This document shows, in pieces, positions 1 through 8,869 of a stretch of DNA of 64,000 bases. Position 1 is the first letter of the stretch. The number at the start of each line of letters is the position of its first letter. The translations under genes were made by a program, and so were the position numbers. Source of the stretch: Alphaproteobacteria bacterium. GTDB taxonomy: Bacteria; Pseudomonadota; Alphaproteobacteria; Ferrovibrionales; Ferrovibrionaceae. The notes under the pieces are model-generated. The model was not told where the DNA came from. It did no database searches and saw only the letters and a list, made by a program, of their open reading frames with translations. The stretch spans positions 310,001 to 374,000 of the forward strand of contig JAFKFH010000004.1 of assembly GCA_017307375.1 (NCBI GenBank). Reading direction: 5' to 3'.

Positions 1-169
1 TCTCGCTCTTCTTAACCCAGTCCAGCAGGGTCTGCGGCACGCAGGCGGTCTTCCCCGCAATCGACTCGATGGTCGCTCATCGCGAGGCATACTCTTGTTC
101 ATTGTCGAGCGTCGGCCTGACGGCACGCTCGCGGACCTCGGGTGAAAACTTGTTCGTCGTTCTACTCAT
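1..169 (-). pseudogene. IS3-family transposase OrfA, broken N-terminus
   Basis: From the ATG at 169 the minus strand reads MSRTTNKFSPEVRERAVR and, further on, AGKTACVPQTLLDWVKKSE, the helix-turn-helix start of IS3-family OrfA proteins. A TGA stands where the family has a tryptophan (after YASR), so the frame is interrupted at about codon 32. The gene also runs off the left edge. OrfA and OrfB together would catalyse transposition; this copy cannot make the full protein. The family call rests on motif recognition only. Confidence 0.6.
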
Positions 170-222
170 GATGGCCCCACCTTCTCAGGAGTTGAGCCCT
201 CCGGCAAACCCAGTGCGGTTCA
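1..222 (-). mobile_element. IS3-family insertion sequence, left-end fragment
   Basis: Read on the minus strand, the element begins at 222 with TGAACCGC followed by a purine-rich stretch, which resembles an IS3-family terminal repeat. A gene with the N-terminus of an IS3 orfA begins 53 bases further in. The sequence is cut by the window edge, so neither the other end nor the target duplication can be seen. The in-frame stop in the transposase gene suggests a dead copy. Confidence 0.6.
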
Positions 223-299
223 ATACCGGAATCAGGCACGGGCCGACGCCGTAAGGACTGAAGCCATGCTGAAAAACTCGGCCCATAACGGCCTCACAG

Positions 300-516
300 G
301 GGTGGCCGTGCGGGAACTGGCGAGCGAGGCACGCACCGGGCTTCGGCGGCTATCGGCGGGATCACGTCCGGGCTTTCGCCCAGCATGTCGAGGTCGCGGA
401 TGATGCTATCTACATCAATGGCAACAAAAACACGCTGTTGAGGACGCTGATAGCCAATGAGGGAGGGAAATCGGCGGGAATCGGCGTTCCCGGTTTTATG
501 ACAAGGTGGCGGAAAG
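300..516 (+). pseudogene. Serine recombinase family protein, C-terminal remnant with frameshift
   Basis: Two plus-strand frames together read like the C-terminus of the large recombinase/invertase proteins common in alphaproteobacteria. The first gives RELASEARTGLRR. The second gives YRRDHVRAFAQHVEV and then GIGVPGFMTRWRK. The switch of frame near 345 and the missing bulk of the gene mark it as a relic. It stops against the 3' end of tRNA-Ser, a typical integration site, so it may be the end of an old integrated element. Assignment is from remembered family sequence. Confidence 0.5.
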
Positions 517-596
517 GGTGGGATTCGAACCCACGGTGGGCTTGCACCCACGGCGGTTTTCAAGACCGCTGCCTTAAACCACTCGGCCACCTTTCC
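507..596 (-). tRNA. tRNA-Ser(TGA)
   Basis: The minus strand folds as a class II tRNA: acceptor GGAAAGG pairs with CCTTTCC, the anticodon loop CTTGAAA carries TGA, there is a long variable arm, and the T-arm reads GGTTCGAATCC. CCA is encoded at 509-507. It decodes UCA-type serine codons. Confidence 0.95.
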
Positions 597-750
597 GGGG
601 CCGCCTGTTTGGCATAACTCGGCGGTTCTGTCGATGGCAGGGTTGCACCGCTGATCGCACGGGTGTCCGGCTTCGGCAGTGGTTGCCGCCGGCCAGCCGT
701 GCTAAGGACTTGGGCCACAGGGCAGAACGCTCGAGGGTGGCGGATCGGGA

Positions 751-3700
751 ATGGGGCTTGCGCAAAACAGGCGGGCAGGGTGGTGGCGGCCGGCGGCGGT
801 GCTGGCCGGGATCGCCTGCCTCTTTCTCATGCTGTCGCTGTCCGCCGCCCGCGCCGTGCCGCAGGTGCTGGTGCTGGAGGACGGGCGGCCGAGCCACAAT
901 GCCGGGCCGGTGCTGGAATTCCTCAGCGATCCCGGCGAAACCCTCACCGTCGCCGATCTGGCCCGGCCCGAGGTCGCGGCCCGCTTCAAGGCCGATGGCG
1001 CCGCGGTGCCGGCGCTGGGTTTCAGCCGCGGCGGCTATTGGGCGCGGCTGACGCTGCGCGACCCGCGGCAGGTGCGCCGCGACCTGGTCCTGGTGTTCCA
1101 CGACGTCGGCGTCGACCATGTCCGGCTCTACGAGCCGGCGGGCGACGGCCTCGGTTTCACCGTGCGCGGCGACGGGCTGGGCGGGGCGACCGACCCGGCG
1201 ATGGAACAGCGCCGCTACATCTTCTTCCCGATCAGCCCGGCGGCCAATGCCGAGACCACCTATTACCTGCGGGTCGATACCGCGGGCTCGGCCCGGTTTC
1301 CCGTCACCATCGACGATGCGGCGGCGCGCGAGCGCACCGACCGGCGGGAAATCCTGCTGTTCGGCGTGCTGCTCGGCACCATGGTCGCGATTGCCGGCTA
1401 TCTCGTCTTCATCTGGGGCGCGATGCGCGAGCGCAGCCTGCTGCTGCTCGCCGCCCATACGCTGGGCCTGGCCGGCTATCTGATCGGCGTCTCGGGCATG
1501 CGGCGCGAACTGTTCGCCGCCACCTCGGGCGATGCGATCGCCATCGGCGTGCATGCGATGCTGGCGATCGCCATGGTCTTCGGCGTCTGGTTTGCCATCG
1601 AGGTGCTGGGGGCGCGGCGGCGCTTTCCCCGCTTCTACCGGATCGGGCTGGTGCTGATCGGGCTGTCGGTCGCGCATTTCGCGGTGGCGCTGTTCGACCG
1701 GCTGGGCGGGCGGTGGGCGGCGAGCAACCTGGTCGCGCTGCTGGTGGTCTATGTCGTCGCCCTCGGCCTCCATGCCTGGCGGCGCGGCGTGCCGGCCTCG
1801 GCCACCTTCACCCTGGCCTGGGGCATCCTGCTCGCCACTTCCGGGCCGCGGGCGCTGGTCGAACTGGGGCTCCTGCCCTATCACTCGTCGCTGGTCATCC
1901 TGGGCCAGGTCGGGCCGGGTTTCACCGCGATCTTCCTGGCCTTCACCCTGTCGCGGCTGATCCGCCAGCGCCAGGCCGAGGCCGAGGGCGAGCTGGCCGA
2001 AAGCCTCACCCGCTACGACCTCGCCGTCCGCTCGACCTCGGACGGCATCTTCGACGTCGACCTGCGCCGCGGCACGATCTTCTGTTCCGACCAGCTCTCG
2101 GCCCTGACCGGGCTGGAATCGGGGCCGATCCGCGCGGTGTCGGCCACCTGGTTCGCGCTGACCCACCCCGACGACGTGGCGGCCAACCGGCGCGCGCTGT
2201 CGCGGCTGATCCGCGGGCAGAGCGAGATCTGCGAAATCGAATACCGCTATCGCCGCCCCGACGGCTCGGGCGTCGGCTGGCTCAGCGGCCGGGCGCTGGC
2301 GGTGCGCGGCCGGACGCGGCGGGCGGTCCGCCTGGTCGGCTCGGCCACCGACATCACCGCCCGCAAGGCGGCCGAGGAAGCCTCGCGCGAGAGCGACGCC
2401 TTCGTCCGCGCCATCGTCGATACCGCGGTCGATGCCATCGTCACGATCGACGAGGAAAACCGGATCATCGAATACAACCCCGCCGCCTGCCGCATCTTCG
2501 GCCATGCCCGCGACATCGCCCTGGGCCAGCGCCTCGACCGGCTGCTGGTGCCCGAAATCTACCGCGCCGCGCATCTGTCGGGCATCGCCCATTACCTGCT
2601 GACCGGGGAAAGCCGGCTGCTGGGCCAGTCCTTCGAGGTCGAGGCGCTGCATGCCGACGGCCGGCTGATCCCGATCGAGATGCGGCTGTCCGATACCCGC
2701 ATCGGCGGCCGCCGCGTCTTCACCGCGTTCATGCGCGACATCACCGAACTGAAGCGGGCGCGGGCGCAGCTGATCGAGGCCAAGGAGACGCTGGAGCGGC
2801 GGGTCGAGGAACGCACCGGCGAGCTGACCCGCGAGGTGGCCGAGCGCCAGCAGGCCGAGGCGGCGCTGCGCGCCTCCGAAACCCTCTACAAGGGCATCTT
2901 CGCCAATTCGATGGCCGGCATCCTGGTGATGCAGCCGTCGGGCACGGTCACCCACTACAACGAGGCGATCTGGCGGATGATGGGCCGCGATGCCGATCCG
3001 GGCCTGGCCGGGTTGCGCGCGCAGGACCTGATCCACCCCGACGATCGCGAGCGGATGACGCGGTATTTCAGCCTGCTGGCCCGCGGCCTGGGCGAGCGGG
3101 TGGCCGAGGAATGCCGCTTCCCGCGCCGCGACGGCGTCGTCGGCTGGGCCCAGATCACCGCCTCGCCGCTGCGCGACGGCGACGGCCGGGTCGCCGGGGT
3201 GGTCGCCGTCGCCCTCGACGTCACCGAGCGCAAGGGCAACGAGGAGGCGCTGCTGACCGCGCGCGACGCCGCCCAGGCGGCGATGCGCGCCAAGTCGGAA
3301 TTCCTGGCGGTGATGAGCCACGAGATCCGCACCCCGATGAACGGCGTGCTGGGCATGGCCCGGCTGCTGATGCGCTCCGACCTCGACGAGGCCCAGCGCG
3401 ACCAGGTGCGCACGATCCTCGATTCCGGCACCGCGCTGCTCGGCATCCTCAACCGCATCCTCGATTTCTCCAAGCTCGAGGCCGGGCGGGCCGAGGTCGA
3501 CCTGGTCGAGTTCGCGGTCCGCCCGCTGGTGGCCGACTGCATGGCCCTGCTGGCCCCGCGCGCCGCCGAGAAGGAACTGCGCTTCGACTTCTCCCTGGCC
3601 GACAGCGTGCCGCCCTACTGCCTGGGCGATGCCAACCGCATCCGCCAGGTGCTGCTGAACCTGGTCGGCAACGCGCTGAAGTTCACCGCGGCCGGCGGCG

Positions 3701-4827
3701 TCACCGTCAGCGTCTACGGCGCGCCGATCCGCGACGGCCAGACGCTGGTCCGCTTCTCGGTGCGCGATACCGGCATCGGCATTGCCGACGAGGCCAAGAC
3801 GCGGCTGTTCTCGGAATTCGCCCAGGCCGATTCCTCGATCGCGCGGCGCTATGGCGGCACCGGCCTCGGCCTCGCCATTTCGCGCCGCATCGCCGAACTG
3901 CTGGGCGGCACGATCGGGGTGGAAAGCCGCGAGGGCGCCGGCTCGACCTTCTGGTTCGACGTGCCGCTGACGCCCCTGGCCGAGCTGAGCCCGGCCAAGC
4001 AGGCCTCGGGCGGCACGGCGCTGCCGCCGCTGCGCCTTCTGCTGGTCGAGGACAACCCGACCAACCAGAAGGTCGCGGCCATGCTGCTGCGCCAGGACGG
4101 TCACGCGGTCGACGTCGCCTCCGACGGGGCGGCCGCCCTGGAGCTGGTCGATGCCGGCGACTACGACGTCGTGCTGATGGACGTGCAGATGCCGGGAATG
4201 GACGGGCTGGAAGCGACGCGGCGGATCCGCGCCCGCACCGACGGCCGCGCCGCGGTGCCGGTCATCGCGATGACCGCCAATACCTTCCCCGAGGATATCG
4301 AGCAGTGCCGCGAAGCCGGCATGGACGCCCATGTCGGCAAGCCGTTCGACCCCGACCAGCTGTCGGGCATCATCCACGACATCCTGGCCGCCCAGGGCCG
4401 CGACATGATCGCGCTGATGGCGCGGGCGGTGGTGGCGCCGCTGCCGGTGCCGGCGATGCCCGAGATCGGCGGGCTGCTGCTCGACCCCGAGACGCTCGGC
4501 AAGCTGGAAAGCCGGCTGGGCCTGGCCGACGTGCACGACATGGTCGCCGAATTCCTCGACGGCCAGGAAGCGGCGCTGGCGGCGCTGGGCGAGGGCGACG
4601 ATGTGCCGCTGGACGCCCTGCGCCGGATCGCGCATACCGTCAAGGGCACCGCCGGCAGTTTCGGGCTCAGCCGCATCGCGGCGACCGCCACCGCCCTCGA
4701 TCTTGCCGGCAAGGCCGGCGACCGGGCCAAGGCGATGACGCTGCGGCAACGGCTGGTTCAGGCATTGAGCGACACGCGGCAGGGCATGGTCGACCGCTAC
4801 GGCCAGACCGTGGCGGCGGCGCAATAG
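751..4827 (+). CDS. Hybrid sensor histidine kinase, 7TMR-DISM type, with PAS, receiver and Hpt domains
   Basis: This 1358-residue membrane kinase senses an unknown signal and relays phosphate within one chain. A signal/membrane segment (about 12-35) is followed by a periplasmic 7TMR-DISMED2-like domain (to about 180), a 7TM block (about 185-390), and three PAS domains (about 415-840) with a short coiled segment before the last. The HisKA helix carries His857 in the motif MSHEIRTPMN. The ATPase domain has DTGIGI and GGTGLGLAI. A receiver has Asp1144 in LMDVQMPGMDG, and a C-terminal Hpt domain has His1295 in IAHTVKG. All phosphorelay residues are present, so it looks functional. No response regulator lies beside it; the output partner is probably elsewhere. 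The ATG at 751 precedes the hydrophobic segment directly. Confidence 0.93.
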   Translation: MGLAQNRRAGWWRPAAVLAGIACLFLMLSLSAARAVPQVLVLEDGRPSHNAGPVLEFLSDPGETLTVADLARPEVAARFKADGAAVPALGFSRGGYWARLTLRDPRQVRRDLVLVFHDVGVDHVRLYEPAGDGLGFTVRGDGLGGATDPAMEQRRYIFFPISPAANAETTYYLRVDTAGSARFPVTIDDAAARERTDRREILLFGVLLGTMVAIAGYLVFIWGAMRERSLLLLAAHTLGLAGYLIGVSGMRRELFAATSGDAIAIGVHAMLAIAMVFGVWFAIEVLGARRRFPRFYRIGLVLIGLSVAHFAVALFDRLGGRWAASNLVALLVVYVVALGLHAWRRGVPASATFTLAWGILLATSGPRALVELGLLPYHSSLVILGQVGPGFTAIFLAFTLSRLIRQRQAEAEGELAESLTRYDLAVRSTSDGIFDVDLRRGTIFCSDQLSALTGLESGPIRAVSATWFALTHPDDVAANRRALSRLIRGQSEICEIEYRYRRPDGSGVGWLSGRALAVRGRTRRAVRLVGSATDITARKAAEEASRESDAFVRAIVDTAVDAIVTIDEENRIIEYNPAACRIFGHARDIALGQRLDRLLVPEIYRAAHLSGIAHYLLTGESRLLGQSFEVEALHADGRLIPIEMRLSDTRIGGRRVFTAFMRDITELKRARAQLIEAKETLERRVEERTGELTREVAERQQAEAALRASETLYKGIFANSMAGILVMQPSGTVTHYNEAIWRMMGRDADPGLAGLRAQDLIHPDDRERMTRYFSLLARGLGERVAEECRFPRRDGVVGWAQITASPLRDGDGRVAGVVAVALDVTERKGNEEALLTARDAAQAAMRAKSEFLAVMSHEIRTPMNGVLGMARLLMRSDLDEAQRDQVRTILDSGTALLGILNRILDFSKLEAGRAEVDLVEFAVRPLVADCMALLAPRAAEKELRFDFSLADSVPPYCLGDANRIRQVLLNLVGNALKFTAAGGVTVSVYGAPIRDGQTLVRFSVRDTGIGIADEAKTRLFSEFAQADSSIARRYGGTGLGLAISRRIAELLGGTIGVESREGAGSTFWFDVPLTPLAELSPAKQASGGTALPPLRLLLVEDNPTNQKVAAMLLRQDGHAVDVASDGAAALELVDAGDYDVVLMDVQMPGMDGLEATRRIRARTDGRAAVPVIAMTANTFPEDIEQCREAGMDAHVGKPFDPDQLSGIIHDILAAQGRDMIALMARAVVAPLPVPAMPEIGGLLLDPETLGKLESRLGLADVHDMVAEFLDGQEAALAALGEGDDVPLDALRRIAHTVKGTAGSFGLSRIAATATALDLAGKAGDRAKAMTLRQRLVQALSDTRQGMVDRYGQTVAAAQ

Positions 4828-4850
4828 AAGCGGAGTGGGAAGCGTCGGCC

Positions 4851-5081
4851 ATGGTGGCGCGCAGGAAGAAATACGAAGTGGCCATTCATAATCGCACGGT
4901 GCGCGACACGCTGTACCAGGGCGAGCGCAACCGGACCGGCTATGCCGACGACTGGTCGCAGACCCATTACATCGAGGTTTCCGCGACCTCGGAGGACGAC
5001 GCCCGCCGCGCCCTGCTGCGACGCTATCCGCCCGACCGCGGCTTCGTCGTCGAGGCGGTCGTCTGCATCGAGCCGGATTGA
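4851..5081 (+). CDS. Conserved small protein, 76 residues
   Basis: The ATG at 4851 opens a basic start (MVARRKKYEVAIHNRTVR) followed by an acidic middle and a C-terminus ending in EAVVCIEPD. There is no signal peptide or membrane segment. It lies 23 bases after the sensor kinase, and its stop overlaps the TTG start of the transporter, so the three genes are probably co-transcribed. The even spread of charged and aromatic residues favours a real small cytoplasmic protein. Function unknown. Confidence 0.65.
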   Translation: MVARRKKYEVAIHNRTVRDTLYQGERNRTGYADDWSQTHYIEVSATSEDDARRALLRRYPPDRGFVVEAVVCIEPD

Positions 5082-5995
5082 GCGGGCCGGACGGCATCCG
5101 CCGCGAGGCCGTGGCCCTGTTCCTCGCCACCCCGGCGATGTTTGCGACCAACCTGCTGGTCGCCCGCGGGCTGGAGGGGGCGGTGCCGCCGGTGGCCCTG
5201 GCCTTCGGGCGCTGGACGCTGACCTTCCTGATGCTGGCCCCGATCGGCTGGCTGCCGCTGTGGCGCCAGCGGCGCCAGGCCCTGGCCGAATGGCCGGTGC
5301 TGCTGCTGCTCGGGCTGCTCGGCATGGGCCTTTGCGGCGCGCCGATCTATGCGGCCGGCATCACCACCACCGCGACCAACATGGGGCTGATCTATTCGGC
5401 CTCGCCGATCCTGATCGTCGCGCTGGGCCGGCTGTTCTGGGGCGATCCGGCGGGGCCGCGCCAGGCCGCCGGCATCGCGCTGTGCCTTGCCGGCGTCGTG
5501 CTCGTCATCGCCAAGGGCGATCCGGCCGTCCTGCTGGGGCTGCAGGTCACCGCCGGCGACCTGTGGGTGGCGCTGGCCACGGTATCCTGGGCGGTCTATT
5601 CGCTGCTGATCCGCCATCGGCCGGGCAGGCTGGACCTGCGGGCCCGGTTTGCGGCGATCACCCTGGCCGGCGTGCTGGTCAACCTGCCGGCGGTCATCGC
5701 CGAATCGGCCGTGGCGGGGCTGCCGGCCCTCGACCTGCGGGTCGTCGGCATCGTCGTCCTGCTGGCGCTGGTTCCCGGCCTCGGTGCCTTCCTGGCCTAC
5801 AACCGGCTGGTCGCGCTGATCGGCCCGGCCTCGACCGGGCTGATCATGTATCTGGTGCCGCTCTACAATGCGGGCCTCGCCTTTCTGCTGCTGGGCGAGC
5901 GGCCGCAGCTCTACCATCTGGCCGGGGCGGCGCTGATCCTGCCGGGGATCTGGGCGGCGACGCGGCCAGCCGGGCGGCCCAGACTGGAAGATTGA
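5078..5995 (+). CDS. EamA/DMT-family transporter
   Basis: The 305-residue protein has about ten hydrophobic segments in the two-fold pattern of drug/metabolite transporters. The first EamA repeat includes NMGLIYSASPILIVALG and the second LVPLYNAGLAFLLLGE, both characteristic of the family. Members usually export amino acids or metabolites across the inner membrane; the substrate cannot be read from the sequence. The start is TTG at 5078, overlapping the upstream stop (TTGA). It ends 51 bases before tRNA-Lys and is the last host protein gene before the prophage. Confidence 0.88.
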   Translation: MSGPDGIRREAVALFLATPAMFATNLLVARGLEGAVPPVALAFGRWTLTFLMLAPIGWLPLWRQRRQALAEWPVLLLLGLLGMGLCGAPIYAAGITTTATNMGLIYSASPILIVALGRLFWGDPAGPRQAAGIALCLAGVVLVIAKGDPAVLLGLQVTAGDLWVALATVSWAVYSLLIRHRPGRLDLRARFAAITLAGVLVNLPAVIAESAVAGLPALDLRVVGIVVLLALVPGLGAFLAYNRLVALIGPASTGLIMYLVPLYNAGLAFLLLGERPQLYHLAGAALILPGIWAATRPAGRPRLED

Positions 5996-6046
5996 CGGGG
6001 CTGCACCATGTCCCTATGGTGCGCCGCGTCCTGCTGGACCGCTTGT

Positions 6047-6122
6047 GAGCGCGTAGCTCAGCCGGTAGAGCATCTGACTTTTAATCAGGGGGTCCTGGGT
6101 TCGAGTCCCAGCGCGCTCACCA
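6047..6122 (+). tRNA. tRNA-Lys(TTT)
   Basis: Acceptor GAGCGCG pairs with CGCGCTC, the D-arm reads TAGCTCAGCCGGTAGAGCA, the anticodon loop CTTTTAA carries TTT, the T-arm reads GGTTCGAGTCC, and CCA is encoded. The tRNA is intact. Prophage sequence with an integrase gene begins immediately after it, so it is the likely integration target. Confidence 0.97.
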
Positions 6123-6125
6123 CTC
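6100..6125. other. Probable left attachment site (attL) in the tRNA-Lys 3' end
   Basis: Tyrosine integrases often use the 3' half of a tRNA gene and restore it on insertion. Here tRNA-Lys ends at 6122 and phage-type sequence with a leftward integrase follows within 135 bases. The core cannot be defined because the right junction is outside the window; the interval is indicative only. Confidence 0.45.
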
Positions 6126-6150
6126 TCAAGTCACTGATCTAACAGGACAA

Positions 6151-6172
6151 TTGGCCTCCTTCGGGAGGCCAA
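6151..6172 (+). terminator. Stem-loop terminator after tRNA-Lys
   Basis: A perfect 9-bp stem (TTGGCCTCC / GGAGGCCAA) closes a TTCG loop and is followed by AAATTCTTTC. It probably ends the tRNA-Lys transcript and may also stop leftward transcription leaving int. Confidence 0.75.
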
Positions 6173-6183
6173 ATTCTTTCGCA

Positions 6184-6220
6184 TTCCCACAAAACGAAAC
6201 ATGACCGTTCCCACAAAACG
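6184..6220. repeat. Two direct repeats between tRNA and integrase (possible arm-type sites)
   Basis: TTCCCACAAAACG occurs at 6184-6196 and again at 6208-6220, a 24-bp phase. The position between the probable attachment core and int is where integrase arm sites or excisionase sites normally lie. That role is inference. Confidence 0.55.
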
Positions 6221-6256
6221 GTCTCGTTTCGATCACGCTGGCCGCGACGGCGATCG

Positions 6257-7606
6257 TTACGCCGCGTCCTTCCCGCCGGCGCCGAGCGCCTGCCGCCACT
6301 CGAATCGCTTCCTGGCGAGTGCGGTGGCCTGTCGGTTGTTGCGCTGGGTGTAGCGGTTGAGCACCTGGCGGGTCTTATGGCCGCCGGCTGCCATCAGCTC
6401 CTGATCGGTGCCGCCGGCATCGCCGGCCTCGGTCAACCCGCCGTGCCGGAACGACGTGAACGTGCATTCCTCGGGCAGGTTGGCTGCCGCGCAGATCCGC
6501 GTCGAGATGTGCTTGAACGTGTCCATCTGGTAGGGCTGGTATGGCGCCTGCTCGCCACCGCGCTTGCGCATTGGCCGGTGCATGATGATCAGCGGGCCGA
6601 CCTGCGGCGTCTCGGCCAGCCGCGCCTCGAGCTCGGGGAACAACCGGGTGCCGTCCTCGTCGGCCAGGCTCTGCCAGATCAGCCGGTTGTTCTTGTTGTG
6701 CCTCACCCTGATCCGTCGGCCGGGCTCATAGTCGGTCCAGGATAGCCGGCCGACGATGTCGACCGCGCGCTGCACCCAGTAGTACCCGACCATCGCAGCG
6801 GTGCCGTGGGCGGGGTAGCCCAGGCGATCGGCCGCGGCGACATAGGCGGTCAGTTCCTCGATCGAGGCGGGGTAGGTCTCGTCGTCGTCGTCCGGCGCCT
6901 CGAGCTCCATCCGGGCGAACGGGTTGACCGCCGGCACCAGATCATTGCCCTCGGCCCGCTGGACCACGTTCCAGGCGCGCCTGATCGCGCGCATCGCCGC
7001 GTTCGCGGCCGAGATCATCGGCGGCCCGACCTCGACCTCGACGCCGTCGACAACTTCGGTCCGCCGGCGCTGCAGCAGTCGCTCGTACAGGCGGTCGGCC
7101 ACCACGGCCGTGACCTCGGTGGCCATCCTGCTGCCGAGCCTGGCGCCGCCCTTCAACTTGAAATCGCAGACCAGGCGCAGCGAACTGTCGTAGCCGTCTC
7201 GGGTTTTTTTCGAACGGCGCAAGTATTTGCTGTGGCCCTGGAATTGCCGGACCATCCAGTCGATGGTGCCCGGCAGGTTGCTCGGCCGGTTGGCCACCAC
7301 CTGCACGATGCCGCGCCGGGCCAGTCGCCAGGAGTCGAAGATTTCGTTGTTCCTGGTGGCCTTGGCCACGGCCGCGCCGTAGTCCATGCCGAGCGCCTCG
7401 TGGCTCACCGGGCAGGGATTGTCGCCGGTTCGCGCCCAGCTCGGCGGCTCCCAGTAATAGGCGACGCCCGCGGCGGTCTTCTTGTCCTTCATGTACTTGG
7501 GCCAGCCGTTCGGCTTGGCCCCGCGCACCCGCCGAGGCGGCCTAGATCTCGTCTTCGAGGCTGCTTTTCCCGCCATCCGGCCGGCGTCCCGCCCTGGTTT
7601 CGCCAT
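6257..7606 (-). CDS. int: Tyrosine-type phage integrase
   Basis: This 449-residue site-specific recombinase would insert and excise the prophage at tRNA-Lys. The C-terminal catalytic domain carries Arg387-His388 (FRHGG), His410 (AGGHKTRQ) and the nucleophile Tyr419 (LNRYTQ). A probable first catalytic arginine lies in YYWVQRAVDIVGRLSW. The N-terminal half has a basic start and a SAM-like core-binding region. The long arginine-rich leader and an internal methionine leave the exact start uncertain; 7606 overlaps the excisionase-like gene by 65 bases. Reading toward the tRNA is normal for integrases. Confidence 0.93.
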   Translation of the reverse strand: MAKPGRDAGRMAGKAASKTRSRPPRRVRGAKPNGWPKYMKDKKTAAGVAYYWEPPSWARTGDNPCPVSHEALGMDYGAAVAKATRNNEIFDSWRLARRGIVQVVANRPSNLPGTIDWMVRQFQGHSKYLRRSKKTRDGYDSSLRLVCDFKLKGGARLGSRMATEVTAVVADRLYERLLQRRRTEVVDGVEVEVGPPMISAANAAMRAIRRAWNVVQRAEGNDLVPAVNPFARMELEAPDDDDETYPASIEELTAYVAAADRLGYPAHGTAAMVGYYWVQRAVDIVGRLSWTDYEPGRRIRVRHNKNNRLIWQSLADEDGTRLFPELEARLAETPQVGPLIIMHRPMRKRGGEQAPYQPYQMDTFKHISTRICAAANLPEECTFTSFRHGGLTEAGDAGGTDQELMAAGGHKTRQVLNRYTQRNNRQATALARKRFEWRQALGAGGKDAA

Positions 7607-7841
7607 GGTCCAACAAGTCCTTAATGTGCCACTTGTCGACGTCGCCCACCACCCGGTAGGGCGCAGGGTAGAGCCCGGCGCCCACCTTGCGGCGGAAAGT
7701 CTCGACGCTCGGTTCGTCCACGAAGGCCGCGGCGGTCTCCGCGCGCATCAGCATCGGCCAGGCGCCTGGCGGCCCTTTCGGCCGCCGCTCGCCGTCCGCG
7801 CCATCCGGGGCGCGCCCACGATGGGCCCGACGGTCAGCCAT
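7542..7841 (-). CDS. Excisionase-like DNA-binding protein
   Basis: The 99-residue protein contains a short winged-helix/AlpA-like stretch (about residues 30-75: LMRAETAAAFVDEPSVETFR, ending in a WHIKDLL helix), with basic and acidic tails. Such proteins bend the attachment site and direct excision. Overlap with the integrase gene supports the role. The fold call rests on pattern only; a general regulator is the alternative. Confidence 0.6.
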   Translation of the reverse strand: MADRRAHRGRAPDGADGERRPKGPPGAWPMLMRAETAAAFVDEPSVETFRRKVGAGLYPAPYRVVGDVDKWHIKDLLDHGETRAGRRPDGGKSSLEDEI

Positions 7842-7856
7842 GGCGCGGCCCTGCCA

Positions 7857-8468
7857 TCAGCGCGCCTTGGCCGGATCGGCGACGATGTCGTCGACCCGGT
7901 TGTGGCGCAGGAACTGACCGATCCTGCCGGCCTTTGCCGCGGCCGCCCGATCGACACGGCCGGTGCGGACGTCGCCGCGTGCCGCCGCCAGCCGGATGGC
8001 CAGCTTCAGGTCGCCCAGTTCGCGCTCGAGGACGTCGCGCCCGGTCTCGCCGCTGCCAGGGTGCAGGCTGCCCGCGCCGAACCTCAAAATCTTGGCGACG
8101 GCCTGGATCACCTCGGCGGCCTCCTCGATCAGCAGGGCGGCGCGCTCCAACTCGGCCGGGCTGCAGGCCGATGGCTCGGGGCGCGACAGCCCGTCGATCA
8201 GCGGCAGCGATACCATCTTCGACAGGTCACCCGCCGACCAGGCATGCGCCCAGTCCTGCCGATAGTCGCAGACCGGGCAGACCCAGCCGCCCGGCGTCGC
8301 CTGCAGCAGCCCCATGTCCTGGCCGTAGGCGCGGGCATAGGCTGCATGCGCACCATCACCGCGCTCGCCGCCGCAGGTGTACGGGTGAAACACCTGGGCG
8401 TGCTGGTACCGGTTCAGCGCGGCGACCACCTGCGGCGGCCAGGGGGCACGGAGAAGATCCTCACTCAT
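7857..8468 (-). CDS. MazG-like / zinc-ribbon phage protein
   Basis: The 203-residue product has a cysteine pair region (YTCGG, then WVCPVCDYR at about 55-75) that could bind zinc. It is followed by a helical segment with LLIEEAAEVIQAVAKILRFG and a later ELGDLKLAI, which resembles the EExxE...ExxD pattern of MazG-type nucleotide pyrophosphohydrolases. If active, it would hydrolyse (d)NTPs and alter nucleotide pools in infection. The ATG at 8468 is chosen because it overlaps the upstream stop (ATGA). Family assignment is moderate. Confidence 0.6.
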   Translation of the reverse strand: MSEDLLRAPWPPQVVAALNRYQHAQVFHPYTCGGERGDGAHAAYARAYGQDMGLLQATPGGWVCPVCDYRQDWAHAWSAGDLSKMVSLPLIDGLSRPEPSACSPAELERAALLIEEAAEVIQAVAKILRFGAGSLHPGSGETGRDVLERELGDLKLAIRLAAARGDVRTGRVDRAAAAKAGRIGQFLRHNRVDDIVADPAKAR

Positions 8469-8869
8469 GCCGGGTTCCTTTCGGGCGGATGGCCCCGCGC
8501 GCGGCCATGATGCTCCATATCTGCCTCGCGGCGGCCTGCTCGCGGCCGGCGGGCAACAACTGGCCGCCCCCCCGCTTGCTGGCGCGACGCCTTGGCGACG
8601 ATCGCCGTCATGCTGTGGTCTGCTGCTGCCGGGACCACGACGAGGCCGAGATAACCAATGGCGGCCAGCGCCGCGTCGGCCTCGGCGCGGGCGAGCGTCG
8701 TGATCCGGATGGCCTCTGCGTCGCCCTTGGCTGCCTTCTTCCGCATCGACAGCCAACCATCGGTCGCGCCCAGCGCATCGTTGAGCGGGTGCGACCGATA
8801 AGCGTCCCACACCGCCCCGGCGACCAGGTCGGCGACGACGTCGGAAGGATGCGGGATGCGGTCAGCCAT
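8465..8869 (-). CDS. Phage hypothetical protein, 134 residues
   Basis: The start at 8869 gives MADRIPHPSDVVADLVAG, a predicted helical protein with a hydrophobic stretch AALAAIGYLGLVVVPAAAD and a very basic C-terminus. It is coupled to both neighbours by start/stop overlaps. No family recognised. Confidence 0.6.
   Translation of the reverse strand: MADRIPHPSDVVADLVAGAVWDAYRSHPLNDALGATDGWLSMRKKAAKGDAEAIRITTLARAEADAALAAIGYLGLVVVPAAADHSMTAIVAKASRQQAGGRPVVARRPRAGRREADMEHHGRARGHPPERNPA

Noticed and set aside
574-5325. Very long minus-strand open frame opposite the sensor kinase
   Set aside because: It is a GC-rich antisense shadow (arginine/glycine/histidine-rich, no domains) of a kinase with every catalytic motif intact.
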